NCBI GenBank assembly: GCA_910586485.1
Contig: CAJUIA010000013.1
Coordinates: 1-64,000 of the forward strand
Direction of reading: 5' to 3'
Source: an uncultured Acetatifactor sp.
GTDB lineage: Bacteria; Bacillota; Clostridia; Lachnospirales; Lachnospiraceae
Length of the DNA stretch: 64,000 nt
Under the pieces are notes generated by a model. That model did no database searches, had not been told where the DNA came from, and saw nothing but the letters and a program-made list of their open reading frames with translations. Shown here one piece after another: positions 16,362-25,194 of the stretch. Both the position numbers and the translations under genes were made by a program. Position 1 is the first letter of the stretch. The number at the start of each line of letters is the position of its first letter.

Positions 16362-17621
16362 TTATCGCCGCCCTTTCACGATTCTCAGATTCCTGATCAG
16401 AACAGACAATCCGAGAAACAGGAATAAATAAAGGAAAACTATGACACCTTTTCCCACAGATACCTGGCCAAGGATACCTTCTCTGACATATCCGAAGGCG
16501 GCTCCCACGGGAAGCAGCTGCCCCAGATTTTTCATGGCATCCGGGAAAAAATTTGCAGGATAAAAGACCCCTGCCAGATATGCCATGGAAATGCTGCTGA
16601 TAAACTGCAGCAACAGACTGCCCACAATTCCCTTCACCAGCTCATACAGCAAAAACTGCATGGCCGACAGCATCAGTACCGTCGGCCAGACCGAAAGAAA
16701 CAGGCTGCGCAGAGGCTCCGTACCCATTCCGCTCCATTCTTCTATTTCAAGCAGGCCGCTCTTCGTCACAATGCCCACCGCCGGAAATACAAGGGCAAAA
16801 CAGATCAGATTCATACAGGCAAACGCTGCGTATTCCCCCAGCACCTGACCGGCTGCCCCAATTCCCCTGCTTTTCATCAGCTCCGGCAGTGCCCTGCTCC
16901 TTCGCACAAGCAGAGGGCTTCCGTAAATTCCCAAAAGCAGCAGGAAAAATACCAGCAGCGCTCCCAGATAATATCCCACCGCACCCAGACCGTCGGATAT
17001 TCCCAGCTCTTCCAGGGTATAAAGCCCCGTCCTGTTCAGCACCAGATCAAACATCTGCAAATTCATGCGGTATGTGGCATCGGCTGTCTCTTCCCCTCTG
17101 CCATGCTCCCACATAATCTGCTGCATCCCGAAGATAGCACTCTGGGAACGGGTCACCAGCACGGATACGATATTTGCCAGCTCTTCCCCAAGTATGCTCT
17201 CCAGTCCTCTTTGGCCCTCGGATCCCAAATAGGTAATCTGCACGTCGTTCCTGCCATATACGATAGAATCAAGCAGATCCTCCGGCACCATAACACAGGA
17301 GGAAAGCTCTCCCCGCCGAAAGCTGCCCAAAGCCTCTTCCTCACTCATGGGCAGCAATTCCACCATAAAACGGGAATCATCCATGGCCTGCAATACGGAA
17401 ATACCAAAGCCCAGATAATCATCCGACCAGTCACCCACCATGCCGATCCGAAACTTATGCTTTCCCTCTGAATTGGCAAAGCCGTTCAGAAGCAGCATCC
17501 CGCATACCCCCAGTACGCCAAGGGTAACGGCCACTGCGGCAAGCAGCATCGGCAGAAACCGCAGCATTCTTTTCATCTGTATTCCCAAATAGCTGCCTGC
17601 TCTTTTCATTGAAATCTTCAC
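16362..17621 (-). CDS. ABC-2 type permease, subunit 1 of zinc-ribbon operon
   Basis: A 419-residue membrane protein of the same plan as its downstream partner: an N-terminal membrane segment (about 20-47, FLPMLLAAVAVTLGVLGVCG), a large outer domain, and five or six C-terminal membrane segments (YYLGALLVFFLLLLGIYG, YAAFACMNLICFALVFPAVG, GVIVFLYLFLFLGLSVLI). The late YLAGVFYPANFFPDAM segment is typical of ABC2_membrane_3 permeases. With the ATPase encoded just upstream it should form an exporter. The substrate is unknown. Confidence 0.82.
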   Translation of the reverse strand: MKISMKRAGSYLGIQMKRMLRFLPMLLAAVAVTLGVLGVCGMLLLNGFANSEGKHKFRIGMVGDWSDDYLGFGISVLQAMDDSRFMVELLPMSEEEALGSFRRGELSSCVMVPEDLLDSIVYGRNDVQITYLGSEGQRGLESILGEELANIVSVLVTRSQSAIFGMQQIMWEHGRGEETADATYRMNLQMFDLVLNRTGLYTLEELGISDGLGAVGYYLGALLVFFLLLLGIYGSPLLVRRSRALPELMKSRGIGAAGQVLGEYAAFACMNLICFALVFPAVGIVTKSGLLEIEEWSGMGTEPLRSLFLSVWPTVLMLSAMQFLLYELVKGIVGSLLLQFISSISMAYLAGVFYPANFFPDAMKNLGQLLPVGAAFGYVREGILGQVSVGKGVIVFLYLFLFLGLSVLIRNLRIVKGRR

Positions 17622-17646
17622 TTACCTCCGGCAACACTTTTTTGCG

Positions 17647-18327
17647 TCAGCTCAGGCACTTCGCCAGACGGTGTATGTCCCCGTCATATTCATAAGGCGT
17701 CAAAACGCCATTCTTCAACAAACAGCAGTTATCACACAGCTCCATATCCTGCATGTCGTGGGTGGTCATCAGCAAAATGCCGCCTTCTCTCTTATACTGA
17801 TTAAAATACTGATAAATCCGCTCCTTACATGCCAGATCCAGCGCGGCAGAGGGCTCGTCCAAAAGCAGCACCTTCGGCTTTCCCACTACCACACTGCCAA
17901 TGGAAAGTCTCTTTTTCATCCCGCCAGACAGCTTACGCACGGTTACCTTTAGAAATTCAGATATGCCCAACAGCTCCAATACACCGCCGTCCAGCTCCTT
18001 TTTCAAGACCCCTTTATCGTACCACAGACGCAGATTATCCCAGGCTGTCAGTTCCTCCACCAGCGTATCTCCCTGCGGTACATAGCCCACCACCCGGGCA
18101 CGCAGACTGCCGTCATGAAACAGCTCTTTCCCCTGATACAGGAACGCACCGCCGTCCGCCCTGCGCACCCCGGCCAGGATGGAAAGCAATGTGGACTTTC
18201 CGCAGCCGTTGCCGCCCAATATGCCCACACAACTCCCCTCCCCTGCTTTCAGAGAAATATTTTCCAGCACCCTTTTCCTTCCGTAGGATTTTCGGATCCC
18301 AGCCAGTTCAATACTCATAACACTCAT
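17647..18327 (-). CDS. ABC transporter ATP-binding protein of zinc-ribbon operon
   Basis: A 226-residue nucleotide-binding subunit with Walker A (GGNGCGKST, about 38-46), ABC signature (LSGGMKKRLSIG), Walker B (VLLLDEPSAALD) and the switch His (TTHDMQDMELCD). It belongs to the ATPases that serve ABC-2 exporters. It lies 23 bases after the zinc-ribbon gene and 25 bases before the first permease gene, in one minus-strand operon. The ribosome binding site is weak, so coupling to the upstream gene is likely; an internal ATG at codon 4 is an alternative start. Confidence 0.88.
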   Translation of the reverse strand: MSVMSIELAGIRKSYGRKRVLENISLKAGEGSCVGILGGNGCGKSTLLSILAGVRRADGGAFLYQGKELFHDGSLRARVVGYVPQGDTLVEELTAWDNLRLWYDKGVLKKELDGGVLELLGISEFLKVTVRKLSGGMKKRLSIGSVVVGKPKVLLLDEPSAALDLACKERIYQYFNQYKREGGILLMTTHDMQDMELCDNCCLLKNGVLTPYEYDGDIHRLAKCLS

Positions 18328-18350
18328 CCATACTCTTTTCGGCGTCTCCC

Positions 18351-20681
18351 CTATTGAATCTCATCACGGTAAAGCTCCGTACCATCCGCCGCAAAAACCG
18401 CACAGCGCACTGCGTCCAGCGAAATACCATATCCGGCCTCAAACATAGAAAGAAAATCACTTGACTCCAGCACCTCCAGGAAAGCGCCCGACATTGCCGC
18501 ACATCCTGACTCTCCCAGCCCACTGAAAAACTCATCATCCGGCAGATGGTACTCAAAGACAAGAATATTCCCGTCAGCCGTCGTGTCGATGGTAATGCCC
18601 ATCTCCGCAACACTTTCGTTCCACCCCGTAAGCTCGTTCTGCCAGTCCTCCGACTGCAGCACCGCCTCCAGCGAGCCTTCCTCCGCTGCCTGGCTGCCCG
18701 CACCGTAGGGCTCATCATACCCCTCCGGATCATACGGATTGGCCGGCACATCCCCCATTCCATAAAGACCTTCAAAGCCGTAATTTCCGTCGGTAAACAG
18801 CTCTATGCTTTCCAAAAGTTCTTCCCTTAAATCTTCCGGTACCCCGGCATCCTCCAGGCCTTTTAAGAATTTATCCCAGCTAAGCCCCTCCATCCAGGCT
18901 GCCAGATCTTCGTCTTCCTCGATCACAATAAGATTGGCGGCATCCGGAATATCCGTACTGGGTCCCTTCCCCACATTCGCCGAGGCGCTGAGGCTGATAA
19001 TCTCTTCCTCATCGTATAAAAGCCCTATGGTAAACTTTCCTGAATTCTTTGACATCTGAGAATCCAGCTTTAACTCCATGTCCGCCAGCATGGTTGCATA
19101 AAGCGAGCCATATCCTGAAACCGAACCGGTTAAGAGCGTGCCCAGCATCTTTGACGGCATCAGGGTAAACGTACCGTTCAAATACCCCTGCTTTAACTGC
19201 TCCAGATCCAGCTCGGAAACGTTCATCTCCAACAGGGACGCACCGGCATACGCCAGCTCGTAGCTGCCCGTCAGCTTCTCTCCCGATTTCTTTCCGCTGC
19301 CCGTCAGTGCGATCCTGCTGCCGTCATCCGCCAACATCGAAATCTCACACCCGATATTTTTACCGCTTTCCGGCATCAGAAAACTGATTTCCGTGCGGGT
19401 GCCGTCAGATTCCACCGTTTCCAGCGTCCTGCCCACAATTCTGCCTTTGCCGCCTACATAAACCTTCATGATCAGCTCTCCGTCCGCACCTTTGAGCTCG
19501 TCCAGACTGTCCCGCATGTTTTCCAGCCAGTCCGTAAACTCTTCATAAGCCTCTTCGCCGCTTTGGGAAGCATACGGGGAATCATCCAGCTCTGCCATGG
19601 CGTCAGCCACGCTTACAATCATCTCTTTCAGGTCCTTGTCCTTAAGCATTTCCTTTGAGATTGAATCCAGCATATCCGCAAGGCACTTTCCGTCAAAGGT
19701 TATCTCCAGCTCCGTACACTTTTCGGAAACACCCCCCGACTTCAGCGTCTTCTGCTTCCTGCTCACATCATCCACACTGTCCAGCGCAAGCTTCATATAT
19801 TTCTGCAGCAGCTTTTCCACCTCCGCTGTCTCCGGCATTGTTGACAGTATCTTCGCCTGACGCTCCTGCATTTCATGATACAGCTCCAGCGCCTCCGTCT
19901 CATAAAGCTCCGTGCCATATCCGTCCACTTTCATATACTTTTCATTCAACTCCGGCACCTGAAAATAAACAGTTCCCTCTATCACATCCATCAACATATT
20001 GACGGACAAAAGCTCGGATCTGTTCATGCCGAAGGATAACGCATAAGAGACCAGATTTTCCTTCCAGGAAAATCCCACTCCCATGTTCAGCTCTGACAGC
20101 CAGGAAATATCCACTCCCGACATATCCAGCATGCTCATGAAGCTTTTCCCGCCTTCGCCCAGTTCAACCGTAAACTCGGTATCCAAACTGGTTTCGTCCA
20201 GCCGCAAAGGATTTCCCACCAACATATCATAATATGCACTGTACTGCTCGGCCATCCGCTCTACCGTCTCCTGCTCTATCTGCCGATAATACTTCTCCGG
20301 TGAGGAAAAACTGCGGCTGAAAAAATTGGCGATCTTCCCGGCGTTGACAACGCATACTGCCACAAGAACCAGCAGCACACCGCCCAAAGCAAAAAACACA
20401 GCCTTCTTCCCGGATTTTTTACCGCCTTTTTTCCCGCGGACTGCCGGCTCATCAGGAATGGCAGGCGCCACCGGCGGCTCCTGCTTCACGGGAACCGACA
20501 ATGCTATCGGCTGCTCCGGCTCCGGGGTAACTGCCGCCTGCCCGGATTCCGGAGTAACCGTCTCCTGCTCCGGCTTTTCTGGCTCTGCTTGCTCCTGCCC
20601 TAACGGCAATATGGGCGCTCCGCATCTGGAACAAAACTTTTCGGAATCCCCTACTGGATTCCCACACTGATCACAAAACAT
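18351..20681 (-). CDS. Zinc-ribbon membrane protein with large outer domain
   Basis: I set the start at 20681 (MFCDQCGNPV) because AGGAGGGG lies just upstream and the zinc ribbon then begins the protein; the longer frame to 20819 crosses a terminator. The 776-residue product has a zinc ribbon (Cys3, Cys6, Cys17, Cys20), a Pro/Glu-rich linker, a basic stretch (KKGGKKSGKK) and one membrane segment (about 94-113). A 660-residue extracytoplasmic region rich in Ser, Gly, Leu and acidic residues follows, with no motif I can name. It is the first gene of the ABC-2 operon. Its ribbon matches that of the last gene in Cys spacing, which suggests a shared cytosolic partner or fold. Confidence 0.72.
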   Translation of the reverse strand: MFCDQCGNPVGDSEKFCSRCGAPILPLGQEQAEPEKPEQETVTPESGQAAVTPEPEQPIALSVPVKQEPPVAPAIPDEPAVRGKKGGKKSGKKAVFFALGGVLLVLVAVCVVNAGKIANFFSRSFSSPEKYYRQIEQETVERMAEQYSAYYDMLVGNPLRLDETSLDTEFTVELGEGGKSFMSMLDMSGVDISWLSELNMGVGFSWKENLVSYALSFGMNRSELLSVNMLMDVIEGTVYFQVPELNEKYMKVDGYGTELYETEALELYHEMQERQAKILSTMPETAEVEKLLQKYMKLALDSVDDVSRKQKTLKSGGVSEKCTELEITFDGKCLADMLDSISKEMLKDKDLKEMIVSVADAMAELDDSPYASQSGEEAYEEFTDWLENMRDSLDELKGADGELIMKVYVGGKGRIVGRTLETVESDGTRTEISFLMPESGKNIGCEISMLADDGSRIALTGSGKKSGEKLTGSYELAYAGASLLEMNVSELDLEQLKQGYLNGTFTLMPSKMLGTLLTGSVSGYGSLYATMLADMELKLDSQMSKNSGKFTIGLLYDEEEIISLSASANVGKGPSTDIPDAANLIVIEEDEDLAAWMEGLSWDKFLKGLEDAGVPEDLREELLESIELFTDGNYGFEGLYGMGDVPANPYDPEGYDEPYGAGSQAAEEGSLEAVLQSEDWQNELTGWNESVAEMGITIDTTADGNILVFEYHLPDDEFFSGLGESGCAAMSGAFLEVLESSDFLSMFEAGYGISLDAVRCAVFAADGTELYRDEIQ

Positions 20682-20782
20682 ATCATCCCCTCCTGTTCTT
20701 AAGCTGAACGAACTGCTGTTGCTTACTCCTGCCTGTCCAAGCGCAGACCTGCTCAAACCATTTCCCGGCCTGCTTTGTACGC

Positions 20783-20827
20783 AAAAAGCCGCCCTGTGGA
20801 AAAGCTCATGGCTTTTCACAGAACGGC
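20783..20827 (-). terminator. Intrinsic terminator after the rrf2 gene
   Basis: On the minus strand a stem formed by ctgtggaaaagc and gcttttcacag (one bulge), extended by a ggcc/ggcg-type base, is followed by TTTTT at 20787-20783. It lies 90 bases after the stop codon of the Rrf2 gene and separates the sulfur operon from the zinc-ribbon/ABC operon. Confidence 0.7.
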
Positions 20828-20916
20828 CCTCATCACTCTGCCATAAATATCAAAATTCCTCTGCGCGTATGCGTTCTGTAATCTTGACATAATTGTATTT
20901 CATAAAGAAATGTTTG

Positions 20917-21420
20917 TCAAGAAGATTGTAGGAAGTGGGTGCTCCCGCAACCGTTCAGATTCCCCGCAATCGAGCAACAGCTGGCTGTCACCGTCGAATT
21001 GTGGGAATCTGAACGGCTGCCCTCCGCCAGATCTGCCAGGGTAACATTGTCAATCACATTGTTCACCGCCTCATACAGCTTCCTCCAGACCTCCAGCGGC
21101 TCACAGGTATCACAGCGTTCGCATTCGGGTGCCCCCGCCTCCAGGCAGGCCACAGGCGCCAGGTCCCCCTCTGTCAGCCGCAGGATCATACCCACCGTAT
21201 ACTCCTTGGGGTCCCTGGCTATGCGGTATCCTCCCTGCGCGCCTCTGACGCTTTTCACATACCCTGCTCTGTTTAACACTGCCATGATCTGCTCCAGGTA
21301 TTTTTCGGAAATGCCCTGTCTTCCGGCAATATCCTTCACCCGGATACATTCCCCGGTATTATTCCGCGCAAGATCCAGCATGATCCGCACCGCATATCTG
21401 CCCTTCGTAGAAATTTTCAT
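20917..21420 (-). CDS. Rrf2 family regulator (CymR/IscR-like)
   Basis: The 167-residue protein begins with the typical Rrf2 start MKISTKGRYAVRIMLDLA and holds the winged-helix segment ISEKYLEQIMAVLNRAGYVKSVRGAQGGYRIAR. A Cys cluster in the middle (CLEAGAPECERCDTCEPLEVW) matches the cluster position of IscR-type members, and three more Cys lie in a C-terminal tail longer than usual (SCCSIAGNLNGCGS). It follows cysK and the metNIQ genes in one direction, so the likely role is CymR-like repression of cysteine and methionine uptake genes. Whether it binds a cofactor such as an Fe-S cluster, or pairs with CysK as CymR does, cannot be told from sequence. Confidence 0.85.
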   Translation of the reverse strand: MKISTKGRYAVRIMLDLARNNTGECIRVKDIAGRQGISEKYLEQIMAVLNRAGYVKSVRGAQGGYRIARDPKEYTVGMILRLTEGDLAPVACLEAGAPECERCDTCEPLEVWRKLYEAVNNVIDNVTLADLAEGSRSDSHNSTVTASCCSIAGNLNGCGSTHFLQSS

Positions 21421-21434
21421 ATTTATACCCTTTT

Positions 21435-21450
21435 GCGTGCTTCAGCACGC
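21435..21450 (-). promoter_or_regulatory. Leader hairpin in front of the rrf2 gene
   Basis: A perfect 6-base stem with a 4-base loop (gcgtgc, ttca, gcacgc) lies 15 bases before the rrf2 start and touches its weak ribosome binding site (AAAAGGG). It could limit translation or mark an mRNA processing point. Confidence 0.4.
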
Positions 21451-21463
21451 ATACCAATCAATA

Positions 21464-21483
21464 TTTGAAAGTTTACTTTCAAA
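21464..21483. promoter_or_regulatory. 20-bp palindrome between metQ and rrf2
   Basis: The sequence tttgaaagtttactttcaaa is an inverted repeat with 9-base arms and a 2-base centre. It is not followed by a T-tract, so it is not a standard terminator. Its place 44 bases before the regulator gene makes an autoregulatory operator possible. Confidence 0.4.
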
Positions 21484-21492
21484 CTTCCCTCC

Positions 21493-22305
21493 TTATTTAA
21501 AAGGAAGCACTCCGCCGTTATACGTGTTGTTGATGTACTCCCTGATCTCATCGGATTTCAGTATTTCCACCAAAGCTTTGATTTTTAATGAGTTTTCATT
21601 TCCCTCCTTGACCGCAATCACATTCACATAAGTGGTCGTTGCATCGGAATCCTCGCTCTCATACAGCAGGGCATTTTCTGATACGGTATATCCCGCCTCC
21701 ATCGCATAATTACCATTCATAATCCCAAAGGTAACATCCTGAAGGGTTCTAGGAATCTGTGCCGCCTCAAGCTCCACAATCTCTATATTGTAAGGATTTT
21801 CCACAATATCCAGCTTGGTGGCGGTAAGTCCTGCGCCCTCCTTTAAGGTCAGGTAACCGTTATCCTGCAAAAGCAGCAGCGCTCTGGCCTCGTTGGTGGT
21901 ATCATTGGGGACTGCAATGGACGCTCCCTGCATATCTGCCAGATCGGAAGACTTTCCGGGATACAGTCCAAAGGGCTCATAGTGAATGCTGCCCGCGTTC
22001 ACCAGGTGGGTACCCTTTTCCGCATTAAACTGCTCCATATAGGGAACATGCTGGAAATAATTGGCATCAAAATCACCTGCCTCAACTACATTATTGGGCT
22101 GCACATAGTCCGAAAACACCTTGATCTCCAGCGTGTATCCCTTCGCCTCCAGCAAGGGCTTTGCCTGCTCCAAAATCTCGGCATGGGGCGTGGCGCTGGC
22201 CGCTATGGTAATGGTTTTGTCGTCACCGCTCTCCTTGCCGCAGCCTGTGAGCAGCACCGCTGCCAATACTGCAGCACTTAATAATGAAACTGCTTTCTTT
22301 TTCAT
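21493..22305 (-). CDS. metQ: Methionine ABC transporter substrate-binding lipoprotein
   Basis: The start at 22305 (MKKKAVSLLSAAVLA) follows GAGGAGGAAG. The 270-residue protein has a lipoprotein signal peptide with the lipobox LLTGC and the NLPA/MetQ fold: ITIAASATPHAEILEQAKPLL, VQPNNVVEAGDFDANYFQHVPYM and IAVPNDTTNEARALLLLQ. It captures methionine, probably D- and L-forms, outside the cell and delivers it to MetI/MetN. The gene order metN-metI-metQ downstream of cysK is compatible with a sulfur-starvation operon. Confidence 0.93.
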   Translation of the reverse strand: MKKKAVSLLSAAVLAAVLLTGCGKESGDDKTITIAASATPHAEILEQAKPLLEAKGYTLEIKVFSDYVQPNNVVEAGDFDANYFQHVPYMEQFNAEKGTHLVNAGSIHYEPFGLYPGKSSDLADMQGASIAVPNDTTNEARALLLLQDNGYLTLKEGAGLTATKLDIVENPYNIEIVELEAAQIPRTLQDVTFGIMNGNYAMEAGYTVSENALLYESEDSDATTTYVNVIAVKEGNENSLKIKALVEILKSDEIREYINNTYNGGVLPFK

Positions 22306-22440
22306 AATACTTCCTCCTCGTTTTCTGTAATCTATACTTTTCGGCTTCCGACAGCTGTAAAGCAATGCCTTCCGCCGCCTAAGTATCACCTTGCAGGGCT
22401 GCCGGTCAGCCGCACCTTCACGGCTTCCTGCGTTTTATCC

Positions 22441-23103
22441 CTATCTCGTCCTTCTGTCCAGTTTTTGGGACAGCTTTGTCCCGGCATACTGCATGACCTG
22501 TACCAGCAGCACCAGCAAAATCACCGTCACCCACATAATATCACCCTGATAACGATAATAACCGTACTGGATGGCAATATCCCCCAGGCCTCCGCCTCCC
22601 AGAACGCCTGCCATGGCGGAATAGCCCAGCACCGTCCCCAATACAATCGTGGCGCCTACCACCAGGGACGTCCTGGCTTCCCCCAGCATTACCTTGACAA
22701 TGATGGTGCCCAGCCCGGCCCCCATGCTTTGAGCCGCTTCAATTACACCCTGGTCCACCTCCAGCAGAGAGGATTCCACCATTCTGGCAATGAATGGAGC
22801 CGCCGCCAGCACAAGAGGAACAATGGTGGCAGTGGGTCCGTATGCTTTACCTGCAATGGCACGGGTAAGGGGATTCACTAAAATCAATAAAATCAAAAAC
22901 GGTACGCTTCTCACTATGTTGACTACCGTGTCCAGAATTTTGTACACTACCCTGTTTGGTTTCAGCCCGCCTTTTGCCGTAACCACCAGGACAATGCCCA
23001 TAGGCAGCCCCAGCACATAAGCCGCAAAGGTTGCCACAAGCGTCATATACAGTGTAATCAGTGTATTCTGCGCCAGCATCCATATCATCGCCTTATCCCA
23101 CAT
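22441..23103 (-). CDS. metI: Methionine ABC transporter permease
   Basis: The 220-residue membrane protein is of normal MetI length, with five hydrophobic segments and the binding-protein-dependent transport signature EAAQSMGAGLGTIIVKVMLGEA that contacts the ATPase. GGAGGTGGATTCCT precedes the ATG, which overlaps the end of metN by 11 bases, so the two are coupled. It forms the channel for methionine import. Confidence 0.92.
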   Translation of the reverse strand: MWDKAMIWMLAQNTLITLYMTLVATFAAYVLGLPMGIVLVVTAKGGLKPNRVVYKILDTVVNIVRSVPFLILLILVNPLTRAIAGKAYGPTATIVPLVLAAAPFIARMVESSLLEVDQGVIEAAQSMGAGLGTIIVKVMLGEARTSLVVGATIVLGTVLGYSAMAGVLGGGGLGDIAIQYGYYRYQGDIMWVTVILLVLLVQVMQYAGTKLSQKLDRRTR

Positions 23104-24103
23104 AGGAATCCACCTCCTCTACCGTAAGCTTTCTCTCCCGCAGATAATGAATCATCCTGGCCCCGACGGCTTCATCCTCCGGCAGCTGCAGAATCATCTG
23201 GCCGTGAGCAATGCCCCCGATGTCCTTGGTGTCCGCCTGCAGAATATTCACCGGCGCCCTGCACTCCAGCACCATATTGGCAATGACAGGCTCAAAGGAA
23301 GAATTTTCCTTGAACACAATACGTATACATCGTTTTCCCCGCATCTCGCCGGCCTTAGGATTTACCATAAATACCAGCTTCTTCGCGGCTGCCGTCCGGG
23401 GGGAGGTAAACACCTCTTCCACCGTGCCATGCTCGGCCAGCTCACCATTGTCAATAATTGCCACATGAGAACAAATCTCCTGCACCACGCTCATTTCATG
23501 GGTAATGATAACAATGGTGATGCCGAAGTCCTGATTAATCTGCTGCAAAAGCTGCAAAATAGACTTTGTGGTAGTAGGGTCCAGAGCGCTGGTAGCCTCG
23601 TCACAGAGCAGGATTCTGGGATTGTTTGCCAATGCCCTGGCAATGGCTATCCGCTGCTTCTGTCCGCCGGAAAGCTGGGCAGGATAGCTCTTCGCCTTTT
23701 CCGACAAGCCCACAATCTCCAACAGCTCCATCGCCCGCTTTCTGGCCTCCGCTTTTTTTACTCCCACAATCTCCATGGGAAACCGCACGTTGTCCAGCAC
23801 ATTTCGCTGCATCAGCAGATTAAAATGCTGAAAGATCATGGCAATCTCCGTCCTGGTCTGCCGAAGCTCCTTTTCGGACATCCCGGAAAGGTCCCTGCCC
23901 TCTATGAAAACAGTGCCCGTGGTAGGACGCTCCAGAAAATTCAGGCAGCGCACCAGCGTGGATTTCCCGGCCCCGCTCATGCCGATTATGCCACAGATGT
24001 CCCCCCGCTCTATATCCAGGGTAATCCCCTTTAGAGCCTCCACTCCGCCGTCCTTACCTGCAAAGGTTTTTGTCACATTTTGTATCTGAATAATGGATTC
24101 CAT
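23093..24103 (-). CDS. metN: Methionine ABC transporter ATP-binding protein
   Basis: The 336-residue ATPase has Walker A (GMSGAGKST), signature (LSGGQKQRIAIARAL), Walker B (ILLCDEATSALDP) and switch His (ITHEMSVV). After about residue 250 comes the C-terminal NIL domain (KRCIRIVFKENSS to VDSYVG), which in the E. coli transporter binds methionine and shuts down uptake. That domain distinguishes MetN from other amino-acid ATPases. It is the second gene of the operon, 24 bases after cysK. Confidence 0.93.
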   Translation of the reverse strand: MESIIQIQNVTKTFAGKDGGVEALKGITLDIERGDICGIIGMSGAGKSTLVRCLNFLERPTTGTVFIEGRDLSGMSEKELRQTRTEIAMIFQHFNLLMQRNVLDNVRFPMEIVGVKKAEARKRAMELLEIVGLSEKAKSYPAQLSGGQKQRIAIARALANNPRILLCDEATSALDPTTTKSILQLLQQINQDFGITIVIITHEMSVVQEICSHVAIIDNGELAEHGTVEEVFTSPRTAAAKKLVFMVNPKAGEMRGKRCIRIVFKENSSFEPVIANMVLECRAPVNILQADTKDIGGIAHGQMILQLPEDEAVGARMIHYLRERKLTVEEVDSYVG

Positions 24104-24127
24104 GGTAATTTCCCCTCTAAGCCAGTA

Positions 24128-25081
24128 TCATTTCACATCCGATGTCTGCTCCTGAAACATGGGTGTGGAAAGATACCGATCCCCGGAATCCGGAAGCAGC
24201 ACCACTACCGTTTTCCCCTTGTTTTCCGCTCGTTTTGCAATCTGCACCGCCGCATGAAGGGCCGCCCCCGAAGTAATTCCCACCAGAAGCCCTTCCTTCT
24301 TTGCCATCAGCCTTCCTGCAAGAAAGGCTTCTTCCGTTGTCACGGTGACCACCTCGTCATAAACCTTCGTATTTAAAACGGCAGGAACAAATCCGGCGCC
24401 GATGCCCTGAAGCCCGTGAGGCCCCGGCTGCCCGCCGGAAAGCACGGGAGAATCCGCAGGTTCCACCGCAATTACCTGGATTTTGGGATTTCTGGCCTTT
24501 AAATAGGTGCCGATCCCCGTAATGGTTCCACCCGTACCCACGCCGGCCACAAATATGTCCACCCCGCCGTCCGTATCCTCCCAGATTTCCGGACCTGTTG
24601 CAGCAGCATGAGCTGCCGGATTTGCCGGATTGTCAAACTGGCCTAAAATAACTGCTCCGGGAATCTCCTTCTGCAGTTCATCCGCCTTTTCCATCGCGCC
24701 CTTCATTCCCTTTGCGCCTTCCGTCAGCACCAGCTCGGCGCCGTATGCTTTTAAAAGTACTCTACGCTCCTGACTCATGGTCTCCGGCAGGGTCAGAATC
24801 ACCCGATACCCCCTTGACGCCGCCACACTGGCCAGCCCGATCCCGGTATTGCCTGAGGTGGGCTCGATAATAACGCCTCCCGGCTTTAACGTTCCTTTTT
24901 TCTCCGCGTCCCGGATCATGGAAAGGGCCACCCTGTCCTTAATGCTTCCGGCCGGATTAAACAGCTCCACCTTCGCTAACAGCACAGCCTCTGCAGCACC
25001 CATGCTCTCCGCGAAACGGCTGATCCGCACCAGCGGCGTATGCCCGATCAATTCTTCAACACCAGCATAAATTCTTCCCAT
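24128..25081 (-). CDS. cysK: Cysteine synthase (O-acetylserine sulfhydrylase)
   Basis: I chose the ATG at 25081 ([13 protein letters not shown]), since AAGGGGGAT lies before it; an ATG at 25099 overlaps that site. The 317-residue PLP enzyme has the lysine motif [15 protein letters not shown], the substrate loop [11 protein letters not shown], and the phosphate-binding loop [15 protein letters not shown]. It makes L-cysteine from O-acetylserine and sulfide in the cytosol. It is the first gene of cysK-metNIQ-rrf2, with a strong promoter and a CymR-like operator just upstream. In Bacillus, CysK also acts as the partner of CymR, so the linkage to an Rrf2 gene is meaningful. Confidence 0.93.
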   Translation of the reverse strand: MGRIYAGVEELIGHTPLVRISRFAESMGAAEAVLLAKVELFNPAGSIKDRVALSMIRDAEKKGTLKPGGVIIEPTSGNTGIGLASVAASRGYRVILTLPETMSQERRVLLKAYGAELVLTEGAKGMKGAMEKADELQKEIPGAVILGQFDNPANPAAHAAATGPEIWEDTDGGVDIFVAGVGTGGTITGIGTYLKARNPKIQVIAVEPADSPVLSGGQPGPHGLQGIGAGFVPAVLNTKVYDEVVTVTTEEAFLAGRLMAKKEGLLVGITSGAALHAAVQIAKRAENKGKTVVVLLPDSGDRYLSTPMFQEQTSDVK

Positions 25082-25113
25082 ACCTCGATCCCCCTTCATA
25101 ACCTGCCAATTTA

Positions 25114-25136
25114 AATCCTATTATTCCGCTAGGATT
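25114..25136. promoter_or_regulatory. CymR-like operator upstream of cysK
   Basis: Inverted 7-base arms aatccta (25114-25120) and taggatt (25130-25136) surround 9 bases. The pattern is close to the CymR/Rrf2 box of Firmicutes (ATTCCTA, spacer, TAGGAAT). It sits from about +6 to +28 relative to the predicted start of transcription, a place where a bound repressor would block elongation or promoter clearance. Confidence 0.65.
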
Positions 25137-25148
25137 ATTATGAATTGC

Positions 25149-25177
25149 ATAATATACTCACATTCTCCGTTTGTCAA
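25149..25177 (-). promoter_or_regulatory. Promoter of the cysK-metNIQ-rrf2 operon
   Basis: On the minus strand a consensus TTGACA (25177-25172) and TATTAT (25154-25149) are 17 bases apart. The predicted leader is about 60 bases, too short for a SAM riboswitch or T-box. Confidence 0.8.
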
Positions 25178-25194
25178 GGATATTTTGCTATATT

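Noticed and set aside
18308..18775. 155-codon minus-strand frame at the end of the zinc-ribbon gene
   Set aside because: It is an out-of-frame shadow of the larger gene, with Arg/Met/Trp-rich composition.
23147..24034. 295-codon plus-strand frame opposite metN
   Set aside because: metN has all ABC motifs; the antisense frame has none and no ribosome binding site.
25082..25141. SAM riboswitch or T-box in front of cysK-metNIQ
   Set aside because: The predicted leader is only about 60 bases and is occupied by the operator; no riboswitch core is visible.
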